A stretch of DNA of 64,000 bases, from contig CAIIXF020000001.1 of NCBI GenBank assembly GCA_903813345.2, forward strand, positions 8,681,098-8,745,097. Reading direction: 5' to 3'. Below, one piece after another: positions 27,601-36,227 of the stretch. The position numbers and the translations under genes are program-made. The notes beneath the pieces are model-generated. The model was not told the origin of the DNA and ran no database searches. It saw nothing but the letters and a program-made list of their open reading frames with translations. The stretch is from Owenia fusiformis. Taxonomy: Eukaryota > Annelida > Polychaeta > Sabellida > Oweniidae. Position 1 is the first letter of the stretch. Every line of letters begins with the position of its first letter.

Positions 27601-27778
27601 TGATGACCACAGGCACCTCTTGGACATCATTGAGAAAATGCTGGAGTACGATCCAGCAGAACGCATTACATGCTACGAGGCAATACAACACCCATTTTTT
27701 GATAAAATCGACAATCGGCTACCCGGGGACCCAAAATTCTCTGAAAAGCGTGAGCGATCCCACAGTTTGAGTAGGTAG
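421..27778 (+). CDS. CLK2: CLK2-type LAMMER dual-specificity kinase (5' partial, 13 exons)
   Basis: CDC2-like kinases phosphorylate SR splicing factors in the nucleus and so tune alternative splicing. Exons: 421-643, 8784-8871, 11018-11084, 14821-14937, 15257-15347, 16778-16853, 17162-17256, 20292-20421, 22746-22828, 23129-23208, then 26461-26548 or 26894-26984, then 27581-27778 (stop 27776-27778). All joins keep one frame and give 444 or 445 residues after a partial first codon. Visible in order: Arg/Ser/Tyr-rich N-terminal region, linker EGHLIY-like [13 protein letters not shown], glycine loop [11 protein letters not shown] lysine in IALKII, catalytic [10 protein letters not shown] (HTD instead of HRD, usual for CLK), [18 protein letters not shown], and the family signature EHLAMMER. 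Wording is closest to vertebrate CLK2, which is about 499 residues, so some N-terminal residues are missing upstream. Odd: a duplicated homologous exon pair, and Met where other CLKs have Trp in GDWLQ. Confidence 0.95.
2683..3046. mobile_element. 364-bp MITE-like inverted-repeat element
   Basis: Left end CAGAGGGGGAGAAACACCAG and right end reading, in complement, a related GAGGAGGGAAAGCCCCAGAG; both continue inward into AGTTxAAAGATGACA. TTTATATGCC flanks both sides (2673-2682 and 3047-3056), which looks like a target-site duplication of about 8-10 bp as in hAT elements. The middle holds TGACATCATCG and TGACGTCATC, CRE-like palindromes. Confidence 0.65.
4968..5413 (+). pseudogene. Coding-like stretch in two overlapping frames, not identified
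   Basis: In one frame about 4968-5243 reads as a cysteine-rich peptide with [14 protein letters not shown] followed by ENCCEKFWC. In the next frame 5123-5413 reads as an acidic Glu/Asn/Thr-rich peptide containing [18 protein letters not shown] and ending at a usable donor CAG|GTATAG. Both have protein-like composition, as if one reading frame had been shifted, or as if this were an unannotated exon. I do not recognise a family. It sits in a CLK intron but does not resemble any CLK segment. Confidence 0.3.
8181..8210. repeat. Perfect 13-bp-arm palindrome
   Basis: TAATGAGTCCAAA and its exact complement TTTGGACTCATTA are separated by four bases. It may be the core of a foldback element. No target duplication is obvious. 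Confidence 0.7.
8784..8871 (+). CDS. CLK2: CLK exon: linker ahead of the kinase domain
   Basis: Acceptor TGTTACAG, donor AGAT|GTACAC. Encodes [21 protein letters not shown] and then AGDMLQAR, aligning with the CLK linker SVEDD-EGHLIY-GDWLQERY. The Trp of GDW is Met here. The terminal T joins AT of the next exon to make the Tyr of the RYEI motif, which supports both splice sites. Confidence 0.88.
8872..11017. other. CLK intron, nothing recognised
   Basis: AT-rich intron of about 2.1 kb. Open frames here (for example on the minus strand around 9404-9769) lack any recognisable motif and look like chance frames. Confidence 0.7.
11018..11084 (+). CDS. CLK2: CLK exon: glycine-rich loop
   Basis: Acceptor CCTTTTTTAG, donor AAAA|GTAAGT. 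Encodes [20 protein letters not shown], the ATP-binding P-loop GxGxxG and beta-strand 2. Ends in phase 2. Confidence 0.95.
13753..13832. repeat. Palindrome with 32-bp arms
   Basis: Arms reading ATACTGGATGACCATGAGGT continuing to GATATGCCA, and their exact complement, flank a 16-bp loop containing GGATAGGTATTC. The loop plus start of the right arm recurs at about 14440, so the hairpin appears to have formed by inverted duplication within a repeat. Confidence 0.75.
13911..14362. mobile_element. 452-bp TIR element with TTAA duplication
   Basis: Left end GGATGCAGTACCGGGTC and right end GACCTGGTACTGCATCC are inverted copies with one mismatch; TTAA abuts both (13907-13910, 14363-14366). The size and the lack of a transposase suggest a MITE mobilised by a piggyBac- or Kolobok-type enzyme. 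The open frame 14062-14391 overlaps it but runs past its end. Confidence 0.75.
14821..14937 (+). CDS. CLK2: CLK exon: ATP lysine and helix C
   Basis: Acceptor TTTTGTAG, donor GACAA|GTAAGT. Encodes [20 protein letters not shown] followed by a helix-C segment with KLEINV. The lysine of ALKII is the ATP-binding lysine and the glutamate of KLEIN is its salt-bridge partner. Confidence 0.95.
15257..15347 (+). CDS. CLK2: CLK exon: beta4-beta5 and hinge
   Basis: Acceptor TATTTTTCAG, donor CTT|GTAAGT. Encodes [19 protein letters not shown] and then [11 protein letters not shown], the central sheet and hinge. [10 protein letters not shown] is nearly identical to vertebrate CLK2. Confidence 0.95.
15348..16777. 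other. CLK intron, nothing recognised
   Basis: About 1.4 kb of AT-rich intron with no exon, inverted repeat or coding signal that I can support. Confidence 0.7.
16778..16853 (+). CDS. CLK2: CLK exon: helix D/E
   Basis: Acceptor TTTTTTTCAG, donor AAAT|GTAAGC. Encodes [20 protein letters not shown] and LIAVK, corresponding to [23 protein letters not shown]. Ends after one base of the Phe codon completed in the next exon. Confidence 0.95.
17162..17256 (+). CDS. CLK2: CLK exon: catalytic loop
   Basis: Acceptor ATATATTTCAG, donor AAAAGG|GTGAGT. Encodes [19 protein letters not shown] and a following [20 protein letters not shown] holds the catalytic aspartate, with Thr in the place of Arg in HRD as is usual for CLKs. 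Confidence 0.95.
17354..20162. mobile_element. 2.8 kb TIR element with TTAA target duplication inside a CLK intron
   Basis: The ends are inverted copies: AGGGAATGCGAAGTTT at the left and AAACTTCGCATTCCCT at the right, each flanked by TTAA (17350-17353 and 20163-20166). A subterminal inverted pair around ATGACGTCATTGATGCC (about 17517) and its complement (about 19962) supports one unit. TTAA duplications are typical of piggyBac and Kolobok transposons. The only sizeable open frame is 18588-18950 (120 codons), which I cannot assign and which shows no transposase motif, so the element is probably non-autonomous. Confidence 0.8.
18588..18950 (+). CDS. Unassigned 120-codon frame inside the TTAA element
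   Basis: ATG to TGA frame lying wholly inside the 2.8 kb transposon. The product has a mildly acidic, Phe/Asp/Asn-rich composition with no membrane segment, zinc motif or transposase signature that I recognise. It may be a fragment of the element's own gene or chance coding. It is on the same strand as the kinase but has no splice continuity with it. Confidence 0.2.
   Translation: MLNDQFQSSYHSSDIRYDKKLFKIQWMRGDDGVDCSMIFHFNDDKGNCRIDNFLLKTIPDFELEFNYITNVVSTVLQYFRNNDFQFNGIQPFVFLYRKISGTSKSSVTFVQCDHTSIEFP
20292..20421 (+). CDS. CLK2: CLK exon: DFG and activation segment
   Basis: Acceptor TTGTATTTTAG, donor CTAG|GTAAGA. Encodes [14 protein letters not shown], then [17 protein letters not shown] and [12 protein letters not shown]. 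It contains the metal-binding DFG aspartate, the CLK-diagnostic SATFDHEHH and the RAPE form of the APE motif. Confidence 0.96.
21431..22203. mobile_element. ATCCCATCGAAC-family dispersed repeat, copy 1
   Basis: Opens with ATCCCATCGAAC and closes with its complement GTTCGATGGGAT (22159-22170), followed by a conserved tail TCGCTACGCTTTGGCGTTG. Inside are a CCGT/ACGT tract, then repeated blocks of GGCCGCCATTTTGAAAATGG type and GAGCGATTTTGTTCATATTT. Copies 2 and 3 at 30601 and 33122 share this order. No protein is encoded, so it is a non-autonomous dispersed repeat of unknown class. Confidence 0.75.
21471..21535. repeat. CCGT/ACGT simple repeat
   Basis: A tetranucleotide tract of CCGT interspersed with ACGT and CATA units inside the dispersed repeat. 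It produces an artificial Arg/Thr/Asp/Gly open frame on the minus strand. Confidence 0.9.
22746..22828 (+). CDS. CLK2: CLK exon: helix F
   Basis: Acceptor TTTTTTGCAG, donor CCAA|GTAAGT. Encodes [19 protein letters not shown] and YTGYTLFQ, with the conserved helix F DVWSIGC. Confidence 0.96.
23129..23208 (+). CDS. CLK2: CLK exon: EHLAMMER signature
   Basis: Acceptor CTCTTTTCAG, donor TCAAA|GTATGT. Encodes [20 protein letters not shown] and RMAKKSK. It carries the full LAMMER signature that defines the family and ends in phase 2, the phase both alternative downstream exons accept. Confidence 0.97.
23209..26460. other. CLK intron ahead of the alternative exon pair
   Basis: About 3.3 kb, AT-rich with several T and A tracts (for example 26100-26130). 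No exon or repeat could be supported. Splicing elements that choose between exons A and B could lie here but cannot be read by eye. Confidence 0.65.
26461..26548 (+). CDS. CLK2: CLK alternative exon A (mutually exclusive)
   Basis: Acceptor TGTGTCAAG behind a pyrimidine-rich tract, donor TTGTAT|GTAAGT. Encodes [20 protein letters not shown] and VRENCKPLY. It enters in phase 2 and leaves in phase 0, and is homologous to exon B 345 bp downstream (19 of 28 aligned residues identical by eye). It covers the MAPK-like insert of the CLK fold. Confidence 0.85.
26894..26984 (+). CDS. CLK2: CLK alternative exon B (mutually exclusive)
   Basis: Acceptor TTATTCTAAAG, donor AAAG|GTGAGT. Encodes [20 protein letters not shown] and [10 protein letters not shown]. 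Same entry and exit phases as exon A, one codon longer. KYFY-GRLDWDE is the form nearest to vertebrate CLK2, so this is probably the ancestral-type version. Confidence 0.88.
27581..27778 (+). CDS. CLK2: CLK terminal exon
   Basis: Acceptor GTCTGTTTGCAG, stop TAG at 27776-27778. Encodes [31 protein letters not shown], a helix ending HPFFDKI and a short Arg/Ser-rich tail finishing SHSLSR. This is the C-lobe end of the kinase domain. Confidence 0.95.
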   Translation, partial: RYLMKDDDDHRHLLDIIEKMLEYDPAERITCYEAIQHPFFDKIDNRLPGDPKFSEKRERSHSLSR

Positions 27779-30600
27779 TTGAAGGCCCATTCTACACTAT
27801 GAAAATCTACACAATGAACTCGACATATAGAGACCAATATCCACATTGTATTTGTGTTTGCATCAGAATTTGTAACCAATCTGTTCAGTATTGCAATGTG
27901 ATTGCCAAATTGTTTTAAGTTGCTTTAAATTATTCACAAATGATGTTGCAACATTGCTTAAAATAATTATATTGCTAAAATTCAAAATTCTTTTTTAAGT
28001 TTTAGTCGAAGCATCACCGATTTGATTTGGTAGTCACTGCCACGTGCAATTGACAAATGTTACTGTAACATGTTTTATTAGCTGTGCGATTATTAACTTC
28101 AAAGTTTCATTATTGTCATCATTGTCACAGAATGAGAATATTGTCTTATAATGTTGAAGCTAAGTGCATAATATAAATATAATGATATATATTACCTAGT
28201 CAACCACCTTGTGTATCTACACCTTCCTAGCCTATTGTAGTAGATGTTTTCTTATGCTAGGAATGTGTGGAATATGGTGTGTGTTCATGTACTGGTAAAC
28301 ACAATTTTAAACCCAATCAGCATTTTAATTTATGGTGTCAGTTAGCATCTGCGACTAATGAGTATGAAGATATCTGCATTTATAATGACTTGCACACTCT
28401 ACATACACAGATAAATTGAGATATTGTAAAACTATGTAAAAATATCCTTTTATACTGTGATGTTAAGCATGGTGTGTCCACCTGGTGTGTCAAGTGAATG
28501 ACGTATCCATGGGGACTACACATGCTGTGTCAATGTGAAGACACAATTGGCTTACTGTTTAATGCAATTCTTGTTTGACTGAGTATTTCAAAGTGTATAA
28601 TGCATACAGTTTCAATGCATGTTATGTGAAATGGTACGCACATCTCCAAACAATATGTGATTTATTTACTAGCGATTTCATTCAGTGCTTGTGCTAAGTT
28701 TTGAGACCAGCTTTTTCACATACCATGTAAAAGAAAGAAATCAACCTGCCCAAATTAAATTGAAAAGGATTAATAAGCCCCTAATTTGATTCAGGATTAT
28801 ATTATCAGAAAGCAATAATTTTGAATATTGATTATTCATTCTTGCTCAAAATGTAATCAAAGTGAAACTGTACTCCCAGTGGACGATTCTGTGATTCGAG
28901 CTATTTGAATATATCTGATGACAATATTATCATCCAATTCACATTAACTAAGCACTGCAAGCTGTATAGCTAGATATGTTTTAAAACTATTTATTAAGTA
29001 CTGTACTTATGTACAGACTAATTGAACTCTTGACAACTTTGTATTTATTCAGAAACAAATCCCTGAATGCTGGCAATTTAGTCTAGAACATATGTTTCCA
29101 GTTTGAGACATGAGCAGTCATCTTGGATGTCAGGTGACCAAATCAGTGAGACATTGTCATATTTGGTGACAATGTCATATTTGGTGACAATGTGGCATTT
29201 TCTATTTGGGAAGGGCTAAGGTCATCAATGGAGACTTATGTTCTAGACTGAAGTATCCATCAGCATAAAGAGTTACAAAGTTGTCATAATGTAGTTTAAG
29301 TGTGAATATTGTATATACTGGAGTGTTTCCATCCAATAATTATACCCCTTCTAGATTTTGAAATACTGGCCACTATATTTTTAGTCTAAAAATCATGTTG
29401 TCTTCTGAACTGTCCTTTCATTAAACAGGAATTCAATATATTTTGTGATTTATGATTTACCAACACATTAACCTTACATGCCTGTGAATTTAATTTTTGG
29501 CAACTTCTTCAGATTTTTGCGGATACATGATAGATGCTAACCTGTGGAAGATTTCTAGAAGGGGTGTGTAGTTTAGTACAAAATATCTATAAAACTGAGA
29601 TGTAGAATTTGTATATAATTTATTTTCCATGTTGAAGATGTAGCGTATATCATAATCACTCACATACACTCTAGCTGAGAATGTCACCACTGGGCTGTGA
29701 GACTTGTGCCTGTATATCTCCTCAATTAGACATACAGACACGATCCTGATAGCCATGGTTACCATAGCAACATCATTATAAGATCAAATTGGACCTAGCA
29801 ACCAAGCACTTACGCTGGATTCAACATCATTATCATTGTCCTCATAGTCATATCACAAAATATAAAGAACACAATTTAATTTTAATCATTTATATACAGA
29901 CGTAACATTTATTATTTGCCTTCATTGATTCAAAAAGTGTTGTGTATGACATACAGGTAGCAATGCATATGTGAGATAATTTAAAGAGTATTAAACTGTT
30001 TTCAGTCTCTTAACTTTATGATGATTATTAGTAATTCACTGTTCAACTAAAAAGGGAAATACTCATATTAAATTTTTACGTTTCAATCATACTAAAAATT
30101 TAAAGATCATGGTCATTTCTTTATGTTACTGTTGGCATACAAATGTACATACTTTTGTTTTATAAAAGGTGCTGCTTAAAATAAACAATGAATTTGTTTT
30201 CATAACAGAGCTTGTAAAATATATTTCATCAACCATATATATTCTTCTGTTTCTTGTCTTGTTGCAAACTTCAAGAGGGATAGGGAGTAGAATGTTGGTA
30301 GCAGTCTTCAAAAATCATGTCAATGTATTCCTTACAGTCCCTAAAGTTTTCAGAAAAAGAGGTTATCAAACATTGATGTTATTCTTTCCACACAACCTTA
30401 AAAATCTTAAATTTTCCTGATTAAATGACATGGAATAATATGATTCTATATCTACTTTATGAAATTATTAATTACCCCAATGTCCAAGCGACTGAGCAAC
30501 AAAATCAGTATTGCTGTTGAGCAAATATTGAAAAAAAAAAAATATTCAAGGCAAGCTTATCCCCCATGGGCCCCAAACATTTATTAAGTACACCATATTT
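27779..30600. other. CLK 3' UTR and downstream flank
   Basis: No coding region follows the CLK stop. The 3' UTR must start here, but its end cannot be fixed. It includes a multi-part inverted repeat at 29028-29285 and three tandem GACAATGTCATATTTGGT-type copies near 29150-29200. The minus-strand frame at 29490-29765 has no recognisable features. Confidence 0.6.
29028..29285. repeat. Two-segment inverted repeat downstream of CLK
   Basis: Outer pair TTGACAACTTTGTA (29028) with TACAAAGTTGTCA (29271), and inner pair AGTCTAGAACATA (29080) with TATGTTCTAGACT (29236). The region would fold as a long interrupted hairpin if transcribed in the CLK 3' UTR, and may be a decayed MITE. Confidence 0.5.
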
Positions 30601-31599
30601 ATCCCATCGAACGAAGTTCGGAGGGATATAGGGAACGCCTCCGTCCGTCCGTCCGTCCGTACGTACGTCCGTCCGGGCAATAACTCAAATACCGTTGGCC
30701 CGATTTTGTTCATATTTTGTACACATATACCCTATGGGGGTATGAGTTCTGCTCGACAGCCGATTTTCAAAATGGCCGCTCATTTCAAAATGGCGGCCAT
30801 TTTAGTGCCGATTTTACAGTAATTTAGGTGCAACATGTAAAACTGTAATAGCAATATGTTTTTAGTGTTAAAAAATTATAAAGGAGATTGATAAAGCTAC
30901 AAATGTAGATATTAAAAAAGCACATGGCAGCCATCTTGAAAAATGGCGGCCTTTACTCGTTATTTTACGATTTTTGCTGTAACTCGTAGTGGAGCGATTT
31001 TGTTCATATTTGGTATGTGAATACTATAAGCATGGCACACTGTCCTATGACACTTTTGGTAGAAGGTGGCCATTTTGAAAAATGGCCGCCTTTTTTACGT
31101 TTTTTACTATAACTTGAAAAGTAGTGAAGCGATTTTGATCATATTTGATTTGTGAATACTCACGAGCCTTGCACACTGTCTCATGACACTTCAGATAGTA
31201 GGCGGCCATTTTAAAAAATGGCTGTCATTTTTACATTTTTTACTATAACTCGAAAAGTAATGGAGCGATTTTGTTCATATTTGATATGTGAATACTCTAA
31301 GCATGGCACATTGTCTCATAAAACTTTGAGGTGTAGTCGGCCATTTTGAAAAATGGCCACCATTTTTATGTGTGTTATTTTACAAGTACATGTGTGCGAT
31401 TTTTCAAAAATTTTATAGGTGGCTACTTAAAAGCATATTATTTCTTCTGATGACAACTTGGCTAGTGAGCAACCATTTTGAAAATGGTGGCCTTTCTGGT
31501 GTGTTTTTATGATATTTGCTGTATATTTCGTTTGTAAAAATGCCAGCCATTTCTGTTTGATGGGATTCGCTACGCTTTGGCGTTGCCGTTGTTCTGGTT
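30601..31599. mobile_element. ATCCCATCGAAC-family dispersed repeat, copy 2
   Basis: Left end ATCCCATCGAAC, right end GTTTGATGGGAT (31555-31566) then the conserved tail TTCGCTACGCTTTGGCGTTG. Same order as copy 1: CCGT tract (30641-30675), then several GGCCGCCATTTT and GAGCGATTTTGTTCATATTT blocks, here in more units, so copies differ in block number. Confidence 0.75.
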
Positions 31600-32041
31600 T
31601 TATGTTGCCATCAGAACTGGTGACATATTGTTTTAGTCTCCCAACTTTTTTATGGATGATGTTCAGCATCTGTAACAGCATTTGCTGTCCTAACAGTATT
31701 CAGCGATCGGTGTCTATCAAATGACGGGGTGACATTTTGTATGATAATACCTCGATTAAACAAATTCGACTCTGTGTTACTAGTATGTAAATGATGACTG
31801 CTAGTTTTTTTTAAATTTTTATTTAATGTATTGAAATAGAGCAAAATGCTTAATTGAAATGGTTAAATAGAGGGTAGTGTGCATGGACAGTCAGTCTATG
31901 GTCAATTTTTTCTAATAACCACAAATATTTTTTGTGATTTGAATATCACATCAAAATTACTTACTACCTGGTATTTGACTTAATTTCACCTTATCTTAAG
32001 ACAAATCATGAGGCTAATTATCTCAAAAACAAAGTTCAATG

Positions 32042-32120
32042 CATCAATAGGGATATAGTGAAGCCATCGATCTGTCAGTCTGCCTGGTGATCTGTCCGGA
32101 AAATAACTTTAGTGGCATAT
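32042..32120. mobile_element. Fragment related to the same repeat family
   Basis: AGGGATATAGTGAAGCC followed by CTGTCAGTCTG and GAAAATAACTT resembles the left part of copy 3 at 33122. No ends are visible, so this is a short relic. Confidence 0.4.
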
Positions 32121-33121
32121 AAGACAAAATACATGTACAAAATGGTAGAATCTTCTTTCTACAATCTGTTTTTGATCAAACGAAATAATTCAAAAATTAA
32201 GCAAAGTAAAATCATTTATTGCTTAACATGTTTTACATATGATGTTTTCCACATATTTACTGTTCTATCAATACAATCACTTTTCAACAAATCAATATTT
32301 ATGAAGAAATGTGTTTTTATTAACCATTCACAAGCCAAAATACTGGAATTCTAGCAATTATTAATATGCCTCATACAGGGGTTGAGCTAAGGTTCTGAGA
32401 GCAGCTAGCTGGTCAAAATTACATAACAGACTAGTCGGCATGTCATTTTCCTAGTCCTACTGAAAACATTAGTCCATATCAAAAGTGATCTGGCAAATGA
32501 CCAGTGGACCGGCCCTTAGCTCAAGCCCTGGACTTATATTCATACCACACTCATGATTACTTATTGTCAATCAATACAATGTCCATACCAATATTGTTGA
32601 GTGTAAAACATAACATCACATACTGAGTGTAAATCTATACATTTGTAAAATATTGAGGGACTTATCAGTTTGAGACTAGTGTGTCATTCCAAGATACTAT
32701 TAATGAGTAATCTAGTCTCATCTACCACATCTTAAGCATTTACAAATAATACAACTGTACATTACAATGACTTTGACTTCTTATTTATATCAAATTGTAA
32801 CACTCTTAGATCCAAACATGCAGTAAATGAGAGTAAAATAAAAATGTAAAATTAACAAATATTTTGTGAAAAATAAACAAACAAAACATCTGATTGTAAT
32901 TACATAAAATGTCATTCATAATAAATACCTCTACCAGTACCATGGATACATGACAAAACACTAGACCAAATATGGCAATCTAAAATGAATTTACAGTTTG
33001 CAGATTTAACACAGGCTATTTACAAATTATTCCATGATTATCAAACATAAATGTCAGTTCAACAATAGTGCATGCAGATAAATTTACAAATTGAGTATAG
33101 TATCTTTCTATGCATTTAATT

Positions 33122-33690
33122 ATCCCAACGAACGAAGTTTGGTTGGGATATAGTGAAGCCCTCCATCTGTCAGTCTGTCACTCCCTCTGTCTGGAAGATA
33201 ACTCGAATACTAGAAGACGGATTTTCTTCATATTTGGTGGAAAGATATATATTGGTAAATAGTTTCAAGTAAAAAAATTTCAAGATAGCCACTGCTTTAA
33301 AAATGGTGGGAATTTTCGCAAAATCAAAAGTTTTTCATTTTAAACCAAAGTAATATAATTGTTTGAAATGTTGGTGGTACATTCACAACATATATCTATT
33401 TTACATACATTCCATGTTTTACACCCTGACCCCCAGGTGAGGGTGGGGAAAACAGGAATTTTCGCGAAGTTTGAGTATAGCTTTATTATGCTCAATAGAA
33501 ATGCAATTTAGAGTAGATTGAAAATATTGCATCATTTTTCTGATTCTGGCCTCATAAACTTCAAAATGGCCACCTAGTAGCCTATCTGCCTATTTAATCA
33601 AGGGTAGGGTAAAAGGTACATTGTGACAAATGCAGATTCATGAATATAGTGTTCGTTGGGATTTGCTACTCCATGGAGTTGCCAATTTCT
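33122..33690. mobile_element. ATCCCATCGAAC-family dispersed repeat, copy 3 (divergent)
   Basis: Left end ATCCCAACGAAC and right end GTTCGTTGGGAT (33651-33662), followed by TTGCTACTCCATGGAGTTGCC. The inner part keeps the order tract, AAATGGTGG block, GGCCACC block. The A/T change in the left end is matched in the right end, so complementarity is kept. Confidence 0.65.
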
Positions 33691-34219
33691 AGTTAACAAT
33701 CAACTTTAGTGGTAAGCCATAAAAGATAAATGTCAACTAAACTTACTAAATTGGGGTAGGTGTTGGTAAGAAAGTTTTCAATTTGACAAAAATCAAATAA
33801 CCCTCAAACTCTGATTTTCATGAATTGATGTTTTTACATTGCAGTAATATATATATATGAAACAAAGAATTAAATTGAGAAGTCCATACAAAAATAACTG
33901 AACTTTAAATGGCTGCCTACACAATTTCTGATGACTAAAAGGACAAAGTAAAGGGTGCCCAGCCAACTGACCAAGGCACATTTATTTACAATAAAGAAGA
34001 TGGGGTTCGTACTACTGCTACATTGCTCGTTAACAATTAAAAGAGATCTTTCTGAAATTTCCACCCTGAACTAAATTGCATCAACAAATAAAGGCCCACA
34101 TAAGCCATGTTAATTCATAGATAGAAATATTCATTATACATAATGCTGAATTCCAAGAGGATATCCTATATACATTTTACATAGACTGTTTGTACAGGGT
34201 AAGAAATTAATCAATTTTT

Positions 34220-35158
34220 TTACTTCCAAGCAGGTTTCACACTTGTTGGGGGTTTCCGATTAACTGGCCTACTAATCCCAGTAGGACAGGAATAGTCAAA
34301 CAAGATCATTGGTTTCTTATTCTCATCTTCTTTCTCCCAAGGAGCAGCAAAGCTAGGTTCTTGTAATTTAGGACCAAATAACATTTCATCTACGTATGAG
34401 TCTTTGTGGTTTACCAGGCTTGACCCGGGGCGTGAGTTGGCCCGGGATTTAGAGGCACTTGGTGGGCGGTCTATTGCACTGGGAGGCCTGGATGTTCCAG
34501 GCTGGGGGGACATAGCATGGGAACTATCACTTGGTGCCCATAACAGTTGTTGAGATTTCCTCCCCTTATCCCAGGGAGCAGGAAAATCACTTTCCTGTAC
34601 CTTTTTCCCAAATAGCATTTCATCAACATAACTATCCTTATGTTCAACCATTCTATTCTTATCCTTATATCGTTTAAATTCATAATCATTTTTTGAATCT
34701 TTGGGACTATCACATTTTTCCATTGCTTGTTTCGGACCAGTGTATGATTTAGAGCGTAGTCTTTGTTTAGTGTGGCTTCTATCACTTGTGGGGGTTGGAG
34801 ATCGTTTCCATGGTGAATTTAATGATGTCACACTACTGGGTGTATCAGGGACATGTTGTTTTGGCACACTTGAAAAGAAGTCACTACCTGGTGTGTGTCC
34901 ACCAGACCTTGATACAGATCTACCTGTACTTCCTGGGCTAGCAGGTGGTTTTTGCCAGGCAGGTTTCTGCTTTTTAAGCTTTTCATTTGATGTCATAGGT
35001 TTTGAGCCAGTAGCTGGACCAAACAGTAGCTCATCTACATCTGATGTCTTGGCCACTACTCTGTATTTATTTTTACGTGAGGACATGCCTGAGGGAGGTC
35101 TTGAACTCAAACCTCCCTCTGATGACACAAATGACCGGTTGCTTCTGGATGACTGCAT
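34220..35158 (-). CDS. RITA1: RITA1-like RBPJ-interacting and tubulin-associated protein
   Basis: In vertebrates RITA1 binds the Notch transcription factor RBPJ (CSL) and tubulin, exports RBPJ from the nucleus and damps Notch signalling. This 312-residue product (human protein about 269) has the family layout: YRVVAKTSDVDELLFG near 32-47, HKDSYVDEMLFG near 173-184 with PAPWDKG just after, LLWAPS at 205-210 matching the human LLWTP motif (hydrophobic-Trp-hydrophobic-Pro) used to bind RBPJ, and a C-terminal KPAWK like human KPPWK. A third repeat, HKDSYVDEMLFG near 251-262 followed by AAPWEKE, is extra relative to the human protein. Long Ser/Pro-rich linkers are probably disordered. The start is the first ATG, four bases after a likely acceptor TTACAG, so the 5' UTR is probably spliced. 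It faces away from CLK's direction of transcription, tail to tail. Confidence 0.9.
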   Translation of the reverse strand: MQSSRSNRSFVSSEGGLSSRPPSGMSSRKNKYRVVAKTSDVDELLFGPATGSKPMTSNEKLKKQKPAWQKPPASPGSTGRSVSRSGGHTPGSDFFSSVPKQHVPDTPSSVTSLNSPWKRSPTPTSDRSHTKQRLRSKSYTGPKQAMEKCDSPKDSKNDYEFKRYKDKNRMVEHKDSYVDEMLFGKKVQESDFPAPWDKGRKSQQLLWAPSDSSHAMSPQPGTSRPPSAIDRPPSASKSRANSRPGSSLVNHKDSYVDEMLFGPKLQEPSFAAPWEKEDENKKPMILFDYSCPTGISRPVNRKPPTSVKPAWK

Positions 35159-35769
35159 TCTTCTGTAAGTTCTTGATCCCAGGCTGTATTTATAAGTGTA
35201 TTCTAAATGCTATGAAGCTATACTTCAACTCCCGTGTCTTTCATATTGTCACATACCATTGTAGGCCAACTGGTTGAAACACATTTAAACTCTTCTTAAG
35301 TTTATATATCTGAAAGATAAATACAGATGTAAATAAAAGATTCTAAACATGTAAGAAGTTAAAATAGGAAGAAAGAATCCCAACTGTAAATCATAAGAAT
35401 TTGATTATAAATCCTCTTTAGGTAATCTTTGTTCTTTATACTAGCTTTGATATTGTTGTAATTAATTAATTGATATTGTTTGCTGCAGTTTGATTTTTTA
35501 GAATATATTTCAAGATTGCAACTCTCAACTCCCTTTCTATCAGTGAACTATCTGTGACACATTAATTTTGGTTTTGCAAAAAAAATTAACAGTACTCCCA
35601 CTCTTTTTGCGTGCTATTAATTTTTGCGTGATTCACAATGGTGGTAAAATTGTAAAAAATGATCATTGCAACATTTGCCAATTAAATCCCTGGATATGTG
35701 TTTTTAGTGAAACTCTGTTGCGTTTCGTGGTTGGTAAAATATTCGTCTAGTGTTATTGGGTGATAAATG

Positions 35770-36173
35770 CAGTCCTGTCAACTGTCCCGCAATTTGCGTA
35801 TTTGTCACGCATTTGCTGAAGAATTTGAAGTCACGCCAGTTATTTTTGCGTGACAGAAAATGTCACGCAAATACGCATTTTACCCGGTAATTGTCAAGCA
35901 AAAATATATCTGTAGAAAAATTTCTAAAACGCATTCCGATCGAAATTTTTTGTACCTCCCCCCCCCCCCGTTGATGGATGTTTTAAACGCGAGCGTAGCG
36001 AGGGCGAAAAATTTGAGGTGTTCAAAATTTGGCAAGGTGTAATAAAATTTAAACCAAGGTGTTCAAAATGTGGATCAAGGTGTTCAGATTTGGACCAAGG
36101 TGTCCACATTTTGAGGGGAGGTGTTCAACATTTCCAAGTCACTCATGTTAGGTGTTCCAAGTTGACAGGCCTG
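35770..36173. mobile_element. 404-bp MITE, 6-bp duplication
   Basis: Ends CAGTCCTGTCAACT and AAGTTGACAGGCCTG are inverted copies and TAAATG flanks both (35764-35769, 36174-36179). The interior holds an 8-bp-arm GCGTGACA hairpin, a C tract, and degenerate CAAGGTGTTCAAAATGTGGA repeats at 36015-36130. Confidence 0.7.
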
Positions 36174-36227
36174 TAAATGGGATAAAACGATGGCAAAGCT
36201 GCAGACTGCGTCTCACGTAACTAATTT

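Noticed and set aside
29490-29765. 91-codon minus-strand frame downstream of CLK
   Set aside because: No motif, no splice context and no similarity that I recognise; one of many frames of this length expected by chance in 64 kb.
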